DNA of 64,000 nt, from positions 124,001-188,000 of the forward strand of contig MU401487.1 in the NCBI GenBank assembly GCA_022579005.1, written 5' to 3'. This document shows, one piece after another, positions 48,940 to 61,087 of the stretch; the stretch's first letter is position 1, and every line of letters begins with the position of its first letter. This DNA comes from Poronia punctata (Eukaryota; Ascomycota; Sordariomycetes; Xylariales; Xylariaceae). The position numbers were made by a program, and so were the translations under genes. The notes under the pieces were generated by a model. That model had not been told where the DNA came from, ran no database searches, and saw only the letters and a list, made by a program, of their open reading frames with translations.

Positions 48940-51227
48940 ATGGTGAGTCTATCCATCCGGTTGGGTATGCTTGAGATTTTCTAACTAATAGAAACAGAAA
49001 ATCAAGGCAGTTTCGCGCGGCGTAGAAAGCTACTTGCCGGCTGGGTCTAGTGCGCCAAAAGCCCCGAGGAATCTTGACCCAGCAGTTCATCAGTTTGAAC
49101 GGGCAAGAGAGTACACTCGGGCTCTCAATGCGTAAGCGTATTTCCGTCACGGACTTGATGTTTTAGTCTCTCTTTGTACAAGAGAATGTGACTATCTCCG
49201 ACCCAGTCTCTTTGAGAATGTTTTAGAGATGCTTCCACGGCCTAAGAACTCAAACTTGACAGAATTCCTACTGACAATTGATATCCCAGAACGAAACTGG
49301 AGCGCATGTTTGCACAGCCTTGTAAGCTTGCCTCTATTTATACTACAACTGTTACTTTCGCTCTTTGGACATTCTTTGCTAACCAGCGGGCCATAATTTA
49401 CAGTCATTACTCAACTTGGCCAGGGGCACGTGGATGGTGTTTACTCTTTTGCCAAAGACCCCCAGAGCCTGTCAAGATTTGCCAGTGGCTCGGGAGACGG
49501 GTAGGGAACTAAAGGTCTCCTATTACTGAGCAAGAGCTAATTTGTTATAGTGTCATAAAATGTTGGGACCTCTCGAGCAGAGAAGAAGTATGGAAGACAA
49601 CGGCGGCAGAAAACATTGTCAAATCGATTGCTTTCACCAAGGATCAAAAACTCTTGACGGCGTCCTCAGACTCCACGATCAAGCTATTTGACCCGTACAA
49701 TACACCAAGCCAGTCGCCGCCCATTCACTCTTGGCTCGGGAGCCACCCATACACAGCACTCTCGATGCATCGTGAAGGTCGCTCGTTCGCAGCAGCTACA
49801 GACGTATGATTCACCAGCCCACAACTAGGCTATATCTTCGCTGATAGTCGAGTAGTGTATATCTATCCACAGTCTAGACCAGTACACAGCAGCTCCGGAA
49901 ATTCTGCGCTGGCCCTCCTCCGGGAACACGAGTGAGTTGGCTGCGCCGCCGTCTCCAGTAACATCAGACTTGCTAACACCTCCTGCCAGTCAATTCGGTT
50001 GCTTTCAATCAAAGTGAAACCAGCATAGTGGCGAGTTGTTCGAGCGATCGTAGCATTATACTGTATGTGTGCCCATCCTCCTAATTGTTCTCCTGCGGAT
50101 ATTGACGTGTGGCAGCTTTGACCTCAGGACCGGCTCGCCTTTAGGGCGAACAACAATGAAATTTGGGTTGAACAAGATCTGCTTCAACCCGATGGAGCCA
50201 ATGAATTTTGTTTGCGCATCAGAAGATCACAATCTTTATTGTAAGTCTCGATCCTAATAACCCGCAACTCTTATGACCTATGCGAGCATTTAGCAATGGT
50301 CAAATATCATTACAACGGTAACTAACGTCTATATAGCTTTCGAGTATGTTTTTCTACGGCCATCAATGCGTTGCCCGCACAAAACTCCAACACGTGGACA
50401 TACCTGGTAATACGGACAACCGCTAACTTGGCTTGTTTAGCATGCGTTCAATCCAGCGCGCTTTGAACATATGTAAGTCGCCACCACCAGATTCGACTTT
50501 GCGGGCTGTTTACTGACACGGGTTATTCAGACAAGGGCCATGTTGCCGCCGCTATGGATGTCGACTGGTCGCCTGACGGTCGAAGTTTGATTAGCGGAAG
50601 CTACGATCGTACGATTAGATTGTAAGCGCACTCGACCTATCCCTTTTGCCATAGCTACTAATCGGGTTTTTTTTTTTGTAGATGGAATCGCGATGAAGGT
50701 GTATCCCGAGATATATACCACACAAAACGGATGCAACGTGTTTTCTCGGTAGCGTGGACACCGGATGCCAACTATGTCCTTTCTGGGTAAGTGAACCTTT
50801 GTTCATAGCTTTGGACTTTAATCAGTTTGGCGCCTTGCTGACAGCGAATCTAGGAGCGATGACGGCAACGTCAGGCTGTGGAGAGCAAATGCATCCAAAA
50901 GACAGGGTATCAAATCCGCCCGACACCGACAAGCACTCGAATATAATGATGCTCTGATCGAACGGTTCAGCCATATGGTAAGTTATAGGCGTCTCTCGGC
51001 AGCTGTGCATTGTGGTACTTTTTTACTGACGGTTTACGCAGCCCGAGGTCCGACGGATACGGAGACATAGACATGTCCCCAAGGTTGTGAAGAAGGCGGG
51101 CGAGATCAAGCGAGAAGAGGTGAAGGCGATCAAGAGACGGGAGGAGAACGAGCGCAAACACACCAAGAAGCAGTTCGAGAAGAGGGAAAGCGAACGAGAC
51201 AAGATTATCCTGGCGAGGGAGAAGTAA
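48940..51227 (+). CDS. SOF1: Sof1/DCAF13-type WD40 protein of the small-subunit processome
   Basis: Fourteen exons: 48940-48942, 48998-49131, 49290-49321, 49404-49500, 49551-49803, 49856-49931, 49990-50062, 50116-50240, 50337-50343, 50441-50472, 50531-50621, 50682-50786, 50854-50977, 51042-51227. All phases fit and give 445 residues, the family's usual length. The first coding exon is only ATG; exon 9 is 7 nt. The start MKIKAVSRG with PRNLDPAVHQFERAREYTR is diagnostic. WD40 repeats end with SSDSTIKLFD, SGSYDRTIRLWN and SGSDDGNVRLWR. The end is the conserved Lys/Arg-rich Sof1 tail (SARHRQALEYNDALIERFSH, then HRHVPKVVKKAGEIKREE). The protein acts with U3 snoRNA in nucleolar 18S rRNA maturation. 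Confidence 0.94.
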
Positions 51228-51897
51228 TCAATTCTCTTGCCGGCAAGAATGGTATACAAGTTTGGTTGGACTTTGCATTTCAATGGCGTTACTGGTGTGG
51301 GAAGTCATGGATACCAAAAAGGAATATGCATGTACTGCAATGCCGGCGTTTAGAGCAATCGTTTTTACCTATAAAGAGGCTGCAGAGGGCCAAAGATCAG
51401 ATTTGGCCGATGCAAATACAGCATCGTCTTCAAGGTCTCTAATGAATGAATATATCTGAACACAACAGATCTCGCAACTGTGTTCTCCTACGAGCAGACT
51501 CAGCCTCTCAGGTACTCGTACAAAACAGGGGTTATGATTACATAACGAACACGGTACTAAGTACCATAGTATTATGGTGGGACCTGCATTTCAACGCGAG
51601 CCGATTGGATGAGGTCAACGGCGCTACGAACGGTATCACAACCTAATGGTGTGAAGGCTTTAAGGTAAAATAGTGGGTATAGGGATGAAACATAACGTCC
51701 CTGAACTATGACGAGATGTTTCAACACGAGGAAGCAGAGGAGCTCCTGATGCTCCAGGCCCGTATATAGTCGTAACAACTTTCTTGACCATTTTCTATTT
51801 TTTTTGTTCGTATCCGTAGGTGTAGTCAAGGAATCATCTCGGAAAGTATCTGTCGCGACAGATCTTGTCCACACCACACTCAATCAAAATTCCAACA
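51228..51897. other. Intergenic, SOF1 to SDR
   Basis: About 670 bp between tandem genes. A T-rich tract near 51795-51806 lies close to the SDR start. No gene seen. Confidence 0.55.
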
Positions 51898-53027
51898 ATG
51901 CCGACCATGGATTCTCCCAACCGACAACCGATACGCGACTCGTGGCTCGCCCCCCTCTCGATCGACCTCTTTCTCAGAGTCCTCAACGTCACGCTCCTCC
52001 ACCCTTTCGTAGCATGGATAATACCACTATGTTTCCGCGCCGAGCATCAGGCATGGGATACCCGGCCAATGGTAGTTAGTATAGCGTGGGCGACGTTTGT
52101 CACATTCCTGTGGATAGGCAACGTGATTAGCCATAAGATCGCCTATGGGATACATCGCGAGGTTGATTTGAGCGAGGAGGTCATCGTCATAACCGGCGGA
52201 GCCAGTGGTCTGGGTCTGCTGATAGCAGAGGTCTACGGGATGAGAGGGGCGACCGTTGCGGTTCTGGATACCAAACCCCTTGAAAATACCGAGGCGCGCG
52301 GGATCACGTATTACCAATGCGATGTGTCCGATAAAGCGCGGATAGCTCGTGTTGCGGCCGAGATCGAGCGTGATGTAAGATTTCTTTTTTTAGTCAGCTG
52401 TTTTCGACCTTGCAAGCTAACTAATGCAACGTTCAGTTGGGAACACCGACCATTCTGATCAACAACGCCGCCGTAGTCGTAGGTAAGAAATTACTCGACA
52501 TGGACACGGACGAGATCGACAGAAGCTTAAAGACGAACCTCCTCTCCCACTTCTACACCATCAAGACCTTTCTGCCTGGTATGCTCGACAACGAGACAGG
52601 CGGGACCATCGTGACCCTATCGAGCGTTCTAGGCCATCTAGGCGCAGCCCAGCTATCAGACTATGCAGCGGCGAAAGCGGGCGTGACAGCATTACACAAG
52701 TCGCTGGCCGCCGAGCTGCAAGGCTACCCCGAGATCAAGACGATCCTCGTAACGCCGGGCCAACTCAGCACGCCGCTATTCAAGGGGGTGCGGACGCCGA
52801 ACCCGTTTATCGCACCCGTGGTGGAGCCCATCGATGTCGCCAAGGAGATCATCAAGGCCATCGATCTAGGACTAAGCGATCACATCGGCATGCCCCTCTA
52901 CGCGCGCTGGATTGACTGGTACAACGTACTGCCCGTGGGTCTCCAGAAGATCACGCGGAGATTATCGGGCATAGACCGGAGTATGGATACATTCGTCGGC
53001 CGCAAGACCGCCGAGAAGAGAAGATGA
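51898..53027 (+). CDS. Membrane-associated short-chain dehydrogenase/reductase (SDR16C/retinol dehydrogenase-like)
   Basis: Exons 51898-52374 and 52437-53027 give 355 residues; the intron joins IERD-LGTPTILINNAAVV in phase. The start is ATG at 51898 in a good context (CAACAATG), with a second ATG nine bases on. Two N-terminal hydrophobic segments (LRVLNVTLLHPFVAWIIPL and VVSIAWATFVTFLWIG) suggest anchoring in the endoplasmic reticulum or lipid droplets. The catalytic part shows ITGGASGLG, the DT after AVL for NAD-type binding, NNAAV, LSSVLG with the Ser, and YAAAKAG with Tyr and Lys. The DTKP motif at the end of beta-2 favours NAD(H). Relatives act on retinoids, sterols or lipids; the fungal substrate is unknown. 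Confidence 0.88.
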
Positions 53028-55902
53028 CGGCTGCACTAGTTGCAATTCTGTATATCATTTATGTACTAGCTAGCTACGGGATACTCCGGGTGCGTCGATG
53101 CTGGCGTCTTCGCACTCGCCCGTGGATAATGTGTATGACGAGCCTTTGTGACGATATATGCGAAATGACAGTACAAACAAACATGGCAAAGCCGGACCTG
53201 CCCCCGGCCACGAAGCGAACATTCTTCCATCTCATACACGTACAGATGGATCCACCCCGTTACATCCAAGCCGATTATCTCTTCATGTAGAAAAATGGGA
53301 GGCAGTAGTAATGCATGGGGGTAACCTAGTAATTCCCGATCCTCACCGGTTTAGACTACCTACGCATACACATCCAGTAGGTATAAACTTAGGAATTCAA
53401 CCAGAAATTGAAAGCCCCCTTCCCCCCACCTTATCTGATCTTCACTACAAGCTGTCAAACCGGCATCTCTATAGGTACCTACCTTACCTAATAGGTGCTC
53501 TTGTTACGGGATATACTTTATGACTAGCGGGTAGATTTCCGGTACAACTGTGCCGAGTTGGGGTATATAAAAGGAGATAGGTGGCGCATCCCCGAGATGG
53601 TGTACGTTACATGCATACGTAACAACCCACTGCATTATTGGCTTCTAGGATATAGATATCTTCCGAAGTAATGCTGTGGTCGGTTACCTAGCCGCAGGGA
53701 CCATGCAAGTTTGGTCATTAGATATTTCTCCTTTACAGGTGACAGAGCCAGCCAACTTGTACCTATAGAGAGACGATTCAGTAATACAGCAAAACAGCAT
53801 CATGTTCAATAATAGGCCCCTAACTACCTACCTAGGTAAGTCAAACGAAAGGGGCAAATTAAGCGGCGATAAGACCTGTGACTTTCGTTCTCCGTAATAC
53901 ACACCCCACAAACACACACCTCGCCTACATAGACCGCCGGCGAGTAAGAGTCTGGGCCATGTATGATATCGAAATATCTATATATATAAAACCCCTTTCC
54001 TTACAACGACGACGACGAGGTACCTGCCCAACTTAACCTGATAGAGACTTAGACATGCCATGCCATGTCATCCCAACTCGTCTTGCGTATGAGGTACTCC
54101 CCCGCAGCGGAACGGACCGTTACCACGACACCAAGATGAAGTATCCCAGGCTTATATGTAAGTCCAGCTGATTAGATATATATAGGGGATACATATGGAT
54201 GTATGCAGTAGGAAATCGCATCAAGAGACGCGTTTTCGAACACAGTCGGTCATCCACAAGGGGCTCAAGGCTAAGCATGTTGACATGTCCTCCTCCTGTT
54301 TTGGCGTTGTGAGGGATATCTATTTACATATAACTTATTCTAAACGCTCACGAACGTATAACCTAGGTAGGCGTTCCGCCTCAACTTCCGTGGCCTTCCT
54401 CCGCCCCAGAGCCAAGAAGACACATACGAGTATACAGAGGAGCACCTCTGATGATCCTGTGTAAGAAGGCATGAAAAGCCTAACCCAAGTAAGCCCTTCT
54501 CTATCAAAAACCCATTCCTCAATCTGAACAGATACTTATACCACATACCCTGCAACTTGGACTCTTGCCGTAGCACCTGCTTTGAGAGCCTGATGCTACC
54601 TACCACGTATAAAGCTATGATAATGAATGAAAAACCTAAATATAAATATCAGAACTGCTGAATATGTGTACCACGTGAGGAAGAGAGCATTCTTTATCAT
54701 CATCCAATTTATAATATGCGCTTAATCTATAATACTAGTCCAATGCCGTCCGAACTAGGTTAGTTCTATTAACCCCACGACGATGCTATCCTCGCGGGAT
54801 GATGTGGGGGTATTTCGGGGAACAACAAGGAAAGTGCCCAATTCGAACTGATCACAAACACAGGCAAGGTCCCTTTTCCTCAGGTGGTGGGCATCGCCAT
54901 GTGCCGCACCTTCTGCAGGGGCTTTCTTCAGCCAGAGGTAGGTGCTTACTAAATTCGCCTAATCTTGGGGTCAGAGAGGAAAGATAAAGCGGCCTTGTCA
55001 TTACAAGTGCGCATACCTACTTCGACATCCAGCCAGTAGGTACTTACCTATCTAGATTGCGATCATATGCAAAGCCGAGGTTTCAAAGCAATGAGCGCTC
55101 CTGCTCCGTCGGTAGGCACTACTTGTAATGTTCGTCCTAAGTAAGGTAAGTGCCGATTGTTCCAAATCATGGTGAGCTGGTTATCATTTGAAGTTACGTC
55201 GGGTATAAGCCATCCCACCTCAAACCCAAAGCAGGCGCGATCATCTGGGTTGAGAGATAGATATCGCACGTACATCTTTGAGGGGAAGGTCAGCCGTACC
55301 TAATGTGCAGCCTAGGGTCTCGGCCTGTCAGGGCTTATACATAACAACGTAGGAGCGTAGCGGCGGACGTGCATTTCCTTATCTATTGCCTGGACTGGGC
55401 CAATGGCGGTTGCCGACGCCGTTAAGAAGACCATCTCTGAAGAGCCAACGACATTCTTTGCCCAACAGCGCCAGTAATAGGTAAAGTACCTAAAACCTGC
55501 GCCATCTTCCGTTCTTGATCTACCATACCATGGGTACATCTAGAACAGCGATACCCCGGGGTCATTGTACGTACCTGGCTATTCTTCGAGATGGCTTATC
55601 GTTCGGGGTCGAACCTCATCCCCTCCCGCAGTCGACCGACGGGCTCTGGTGTAATCTAATGAGTCGAAAAAGAGTAAACCTCTTTTCTGCTGCACATGTT
55701 TTACCTTTTAACTATATCCTTTTGTTATCACGGCCATATCGTACTTGAAAGCGCATGTGGAGAGGGAGCCGCAAAACTGCCTCGAACCTATATATATCCA
55801 TAAAAGGAAGCATGTGAAGGGACCCTTTCAATTGCATCCATAACGGCATCCAATAGTTATTTTCGTTTCGACCAAGCCGCGCGTATAGGGAAAAGCTTGG
55901 GA
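53028..55902. other. Gene-free region, 2.9 kb
   Basis: I see no coding sequence. TACCTA/TAGGTA motifs are frequent (about 53479-53490, 53823-53840). A TATATA run at 53976-53989 and a GACGAC run at 54005-54017 are the other visible low-complexity points. Open frames are short and lack ATG starts or family blocks. Confidence 0.5.
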
Positions 55903-57711
55903 ATGACACCAGGAGACTCGGAGACGGCCAGGTGGTGGGATGCGTCACTCATCGAAGCCACTGTCACACGGAAGTTTGTCTGTGAGCACCTCTCGCTCGA
56001 AAATGTCGAGCGACTGGATGAACTTTTGGGATTCGGGGACGGCTTGACCGATAGGACATATTGGGAGTGGATTGACGAAAAGGCTAAGCGCATCTTTCTC
56101 ATCCTGCTTGATCTAGGTCTGCCTAGTCATATCTTTCGCGCCATCGACGATAGCTGGGACGACGACGACCTTCCTATTTCTCTCGATCAACTCGCACGGC
56201 TGGTTTCAAGCCCTGGAAAAGACGACAAGCTCGCGAAGAGGTTCTTCGGCCGACAATTCCACTATCTTGTCAAATATATAGACAAGGGGAAACATGTAGT
56301 GTATGGGAACGATGATATAATACCGGTATGTCTAGCGGACAGGCGACCTGGTCTGGCCCCTAGCAACAATATTGATAGAGTCGAGCTCCCTAACAAACCC
56401 GGCCAAGTTTTCGCGCGGCGCCGTTTCCACCTTGGGACAGGACCTGGATCGCTAACGTTGGAGAGCCTGATGAACGAAATTAACAGTGCAAGGAATCTGC
56501 AAAATGACCACTTGGCGTCATACTACGGCTCTTATATGGACCAAGAGTACTTGTACGTGATCTTTTCGCACTCGAGCGACTTCAGTCTCAAAACGCTGTT
56601 GACGACATCCCCGCGGCCCCTGAAATCACCAGCGAAAGCAGAGCGAAGACGGGCAGTGATGAACTGGATCCACTGCCTGACGGATACGCTGTGTTACATC
56701 CATAAGATGAGGCGTTCACACGGGAACATCAAGCCGTCAACAATACTATTCTGCCACGATGATTACATCTTCTATGCCAGCATGACCCGGCTCGGCGGCG
56801 AGGCATGCGCGAGCGCCCCTGAGAAATCAACCTTTGACAGGGAGTCGTACGATTTTGCGGCACCAGAACAGTGGTATCGTCCTTCTACGCGGAAGGCGAC
56901 GATGCCTCAGCAATCCTCGGCATCCTCATCATCCGAGAGCGCAACATTCTCAATCAGCCGAGGCGGACCAGAAAGCGGCAGCAGTAGCGGCAACGCCAGC
57001 TCGGCGCAACACACGTCGATCCCTCTCCTCGATCCCCAAGCCGCAGATATCTTCTCGCTCGGGTGCGTAATACTTGAGTTGATAAGTCTTCAGTTGAAAC
57101 GGTCGTCGAGATCTTTTGCCTCTCACCGCGCGGCGAAGCACAAGCTCGCGGGCAGAGGAGGCGCCGTGCTTGATTCGTCGTTCCATAAGAACCTAGGTCA
57201 GGTTGAGTCCTGGATGGCCGGATTAGCCAAGGATGCGTCCAAGAAAGATGACCCGGTGTTCCGAGGTATCGCGCCCATGTTGCACGTTGTGGCACGCATG
57301 TTGGCGGCGCAACCCCAGGAGCGGCCGACAGCACCCGAGGTCGAGCAGGCCATATACAAGATCCTGACAGAGCGGTGCGAGATAACGGAGCCGCACTGCG
57401 TGCACCAGTACGGAGATTGGGACCTGGGACTCGGAAACATGAGAATCAACTCGCAGAGCGAGCGGTTCAGCATCGCTACAAAGAAACAAGGCGGCGCAGC
57501 TCTAAGGCCCGGCTCGAGAACAAGCGGCTACAACAGAATGACTGGCCACTTCGGGGGCGATATGGCTGGCCCATCAAGAATCGGAGAAGATGGGAGTGGC
57601 AGCAATGCCTACCACATGATGCGTGGCGTTCATGCGTCGCAAGCACGCAGTAATGACTGGCAACCGCCCATACATACCGACAATCACACGTATATTATGG
57701 GCGCTAACTGA
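55903..57711 (+). CDS. Protein kinase-like protein, probable pseudokinase
   Basis: A single exon encoding 602 residues, starting at ATG for MTPGDSETARWW; the frame upstream begins with TTG. The N-terminal 150 residues are helical (LSLENVERLDELLGFGDGL, then WEWIDEKAKRIFLILLDLG), a form common in fungal kinase-like proteins. The kinase fold runs from about residue 165. The catalytic loop is H273-G-N-I-K-P in place of HRDLKP, the Lys of beta-3 is replaced within VFARRRF, and the DFG position reads MTRLG. FAAPEQW keeps the APE motif and DIFSLGCVILELIS the F-helix Asp. Missing catalytic residues argue for a pseudokinase that binds rather than phosphorylates. A Ser-rich insert lies between APE and the F helix, and the C-terminal 100 residues look disordered. 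Confidence 0.82.
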   Translation: MTPGDSETARWWDASLIEATVTRKFVCEHLSLENVERLDELLGFGDGLTDRTYWEWIDEKAKRIFLILLDLGLPSHIFRAIDDSWDDDDLPISLDQLARLVSSPGKDDKLAKRFFGRQFHYLVKYIDKGKHVVYGNDDIIPVCLADRRPGLAPSNNIDRVELPNKPGQVFARRRFHLGTGPGSLTLESLMNEINSARNLQNDHLASYYGSYMDQEYLYVIFSHSSDFSLKTLLTTSPRPLKSPAKAERRRAVMNWIHCLTDTLCYIHKMRRSHGNIKPSTILFCHDDYIFYASMTRLGGEACASAPEKSTFDRESYDFAAPEQWYRPSTRKATMPQQSSASSSSESATFSISRGGPESGSSSGNASSAQHTSIPLLDPQAADIFSLGCVILELISLQLKRSSRSFASHRAAKHKLAGRGGAVLDSSFHKNLGQVESWMAGLAKDASKKDDPVFRGIAPMLHVVARMLAAQPQERPTAPEVEQAIYKILTERCEITEPHCVHQYGDWDLGLGNMRINSQSERFSIATKKQGGAALRPGSRTSGYNRMTGHFGGDMAGPSRIGEDGSGSNAYHMMRGVHASQARSNDWQPPIHTDNHTYIMGAN

Positions 57712-58892
57712 GAGAGCATCATAGGTCCGAACCCGGGCCGAAGCAGTCGATATGCTGCCGCAGGGATAGCAACTACTTCACCGGGCTGAACATGATGATC
57801 ATGGACGAGATAAATGAAGAACCATATCGAAAAACTGTGTAAATAGGGATGATATGATTTTGGGTGGCGATGTTCCATTATGTTTTGGAGGGCGAGGCCC
57901 GGGAATACCCTGTGTTTATAGGCGTCTTGGAATTCAATCGGTACTATGCAGTTTCCTGGACATTAACTTAGTAGTATATAAGGCCTGTCTTTTGGTTTCT
58001 TCATATTGAGAGGAAAGTCCAGCTTCTACATACCTTGACCGCATGTGTATCCGGATAGCAAGCCGAAACAGATGGCAGGGCCAATACTCGGCAGGCTTTC
58101 ATATGTGTCATTAGCGATTACATACTCCTAGCAGGGATTTACATCGTGCCGCCGCTCATGTTGCGAACATTGCCCTTGAAGATGAAACGCTTTTGTATCA
58201 TAATGTACGACCAGTCGAGTTGTTCAGTACCTGAAACCAAGTTTTTATAGACACGAGCAAATCTGTGGTTCCAGGGCTACCAGTCACGTAAAATATGTAT
58301 TAAGGAAGAAGGTATGAGGAAGGAAATGCTCGGTCCGCGTGAGGAGGGCAACATGATATAGCAATTCTCATTACGTATAAATATCACCTTGAATGTCGTG
58401 ATTTTGACTTTCCTTCGTGGTGTAGTATTTTTCTTTCTTAAGCGTCTCTATTGATAATTGTACGTGTAAATGTCCTCGTACACCAAGGTCGAGTGTGTTA
58501 ATTTATTACTTAAACAAGTAAGTACACATTTATCGTACCTGAGTACATGCAGTAACAAATTGGCCTGCTTGTCGAATCTTATCCCGTATTTCAAGGGGCT
58601 AAACTGCATTAAGCACTTAACTAGCCTAATCTGTCGTCAGAGAGCTCCTCTCCTTCCACTCTATTGTTGGTACGGCGCTTCCGTAGGCGGGCGGGCAGGC
58701 ACTGACCTGAATACGTAAACCAAGCGACTGCATTGAAGTTGTTGCGAAAGCCTCAACGTGGGCCACAACAACCAATACCTACCGCCAAAGAAGCACAAGG
58801 ACGCGAGGATTAGGACGCAGACCAAATACCACCGGAACCGATCACCCTCCCATAAAGCCGACCCAAAGACGAAGTACCCATCAGCCAACATA
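57712..58892. other. Intergenic, upstream of RPN6
   Basis: About 1.2 kb. The in-frame region from 58758 is open but lacks an ATG before 58893, so I treat it as 5' untranslated. No tRNA or repeat seen. Confidence 0.55.
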
Positions 58893-60273
58893 ATGACGGC
58901 AAATAAGCCCTCTGTAAAAGAGGCTCAGACCCTGGCAAGCACTGACCCGCACAGGGCTGAAGCTATCTACAAAGACATCATCTCGAGCCCCCCCTCGGTC
59001 ACATCAGAAGCCGCCATCAAGGAATATGAATCTGCGTTGCTTAGTCTGGGAGAGTTGTACCGCGACCAAAAGTAAGCCGAACCAAACATCAGGTACTCCC
59101 AGATCGTCTCATCTGACAGCTTCCAGGAAAGCCAACGAGCTGGTCGAGCTCGTAACTACCAGTCGGACTGTATTGTCAAGCTTCGCGAAAGCTAAGACAG
59201 CCAAGCTAGGTTTGTCGTGTCGTACGGTCCTCTTCGGCCCCGGTCTCTAACCCACTATCGTCGCAGTCCGCCAGCTCCTCGACCTCTTCAACGCCATTCC
59301 CAACACAACCGACATTCAGATCGCCGTGACGAAATCATGTATAGAATGGGCCACATCAGAGCGACGAAGTTTCCTCCGGCAGAACCTCGAGACACGTCTC
59401 GTCAGCCTACACATGGCTAAACAATCCTACTATGACGCCCTAACTCTGATCAATGGTCTGCTACGGGAGCTGAAGCGGCTCGACGACAAGTTGGTCCTCG
59501 TGGAGGTGCAACTGCTAGAATCCAAGGTATATCACGCCCTGGGCAATGTTTCGAAAGCACGGGCGGCTCTGACTAGCGCCCGTACGAGCGCCGCCTCGGT
59601 CTACACCCCGCCCCTACTCCAGGCGAACCTGGATATGCAGTCGGGCATGTTGCACACGATGGACCAGGATTTTAACACGGCCTACTCGTACTTCGTCGAG
59701 GCGCTGGACGGCTACCATACACAGGAAGAGACGGGGCGCGCTACGGCCGCGCTGCAGTACATGCTTCTCTGCAAGATCATGCTGAACCTCGTCGACGACG
59801 TCAATACCCTAATGGCGTCGAAGCAAGCGCAGAAATACGCAGGACAGAACCTCGAGGCCATGAAGGCGATTGCGCGCGCGCACGCCAACCGGTCGCTCGA
59901 GGAGTACGAGCGCGCCCTGGCCACATACCGACACGAACTAGGAAGCGACACCTTCATCCGAACCCACCTTCGCCGTCTGTACGACGCCATGTTGGAGCAG
60001 AACCTTATCAAGGTCATCGAGCCCTTCAGCTGTGTCGAGATCGACCATATTGCGCGCATGGTCGGCCTCGATACCCAACAGGTTGAGCGCAAGCTGTCCC
60101 AGATGATCCTCGACAAGGTCATCATTGGCGTGCTAGATCAGGGTGCCGGGTGCCTAACCATCTTTGACGAGACACAACGCGACGAGTCATACGACGCCGC
60201 GCTTCAAACTATTGAGAAGCTGAGCAACGTGGTCGACGTTTTATACACGAACCAGGCCTCGATGTTGGAGTAA
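58893..60273 (+). CDS. RPN6: 26S proteasome lid subunit Rpn6 (PSMD11)
   Basis: Exons 58893-59071, 59127-59209 and 59267-60273 give 422 residues, the family's usual length. The start is ATG at MTANKPSVKEAQ. Joined sequence reads LGELYRDQK-KANELVELV and KAKTAKL-VRQLLDLFNAIP. The family blocks are RSFLRQNLETRLVSL, LLRELKRLDDKLVLVEVQLL, ESKVYHALGNVSKARAAL and the C-terminal PCI domain EPFSCVEIDHIARMVGLD followed by VERKLSQMILDKVIIGVLDQ. Rpn6 clamps the proteasome core and lid together by its helical repeats. It is essential and usually constitutive; no special promoter element is visible. Confidence 0.96.
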
Positions 60274-61087
60274 AAAACTCGGTCATGTCTCTACCAACCA
60301 ACTTCCCCTGAGATTAACGAACCGGTAACGAAATTCGCCCCGGGGTTACGGGGCTACGTTTCTTCCTCGGCGTTCAGAAGAGGCTTGGCCTAAACCGGGG
60401 AGATGCTCAGCCATCCATCGATGTGCATGCTACATGTAATAATATCAAGTAGACCATGAACAAGCCGAAGCTGGCGTCAATACAGAAGAAGGGTGATTTG
60501 TACGGCCCCGAGCCCGTTCTATGATAAGAGGAGACGATAAATATCCAAATATTTATGTGCAACGGTTCCCTCATGTGACATTAACCTGCAATCTTCTGAT
60601 TTATTTATTCATGGTCGTTGCATAGAATATACAGATACATATCCTTGAAACCCAAAACATACCTATTTTCCCTAGACACACACGCACGCTATTCATTTTA
60701 AAATGCCAGTGAGCAAGCCAGCCAACCAGCCAACCTTGTGTCCCTGAACTCCTATCCTATCCTATCCTATCCCCGTCCATCCGTACATTTTTCAACGAAA
60801 ACGCCTGTTTGTATAACATGTCTGTCTCAAAAAGACATCCAACCCTAACCCCAACCCTTGTACAATACATACTTTGGCAAGTAAAACAGAGGTATGCTTT
60901 CAGAAAAAAACAAACTAACAAATAGTAGTTTGAAAAAGAGAAGGGCTCAGAAGCGTACACAATAGTAGTAGTGGACAAGTAAGTGAGCTAAACAAACAAA
61001 ACCACCCTCACAATTTTCAAAAAACATGAAAACCCACACGTAAACGTGTGTGTCATTCACCAAGCGACAACAGACAAAAAATTCCAG
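60274..61087. other. Intergenic between convergent RPN6 and a large low-complexity gene
   Basis: About 810 bp with both 3' ends. It holds a (CCTAT)n run at about 60752-60771 and a short CCAACCCTAACCCCAACCC segment near 60838 that only resembles telomere repeat. Confidence 0.6.

Noticed and set aside
60838..60858. Telomere-like CCAACCCTAACCCC sequence
   Set aside because: Only one or two imperfect units, between two housekeeping genes; the same applies to CCCTAACCCTAA near 8887.
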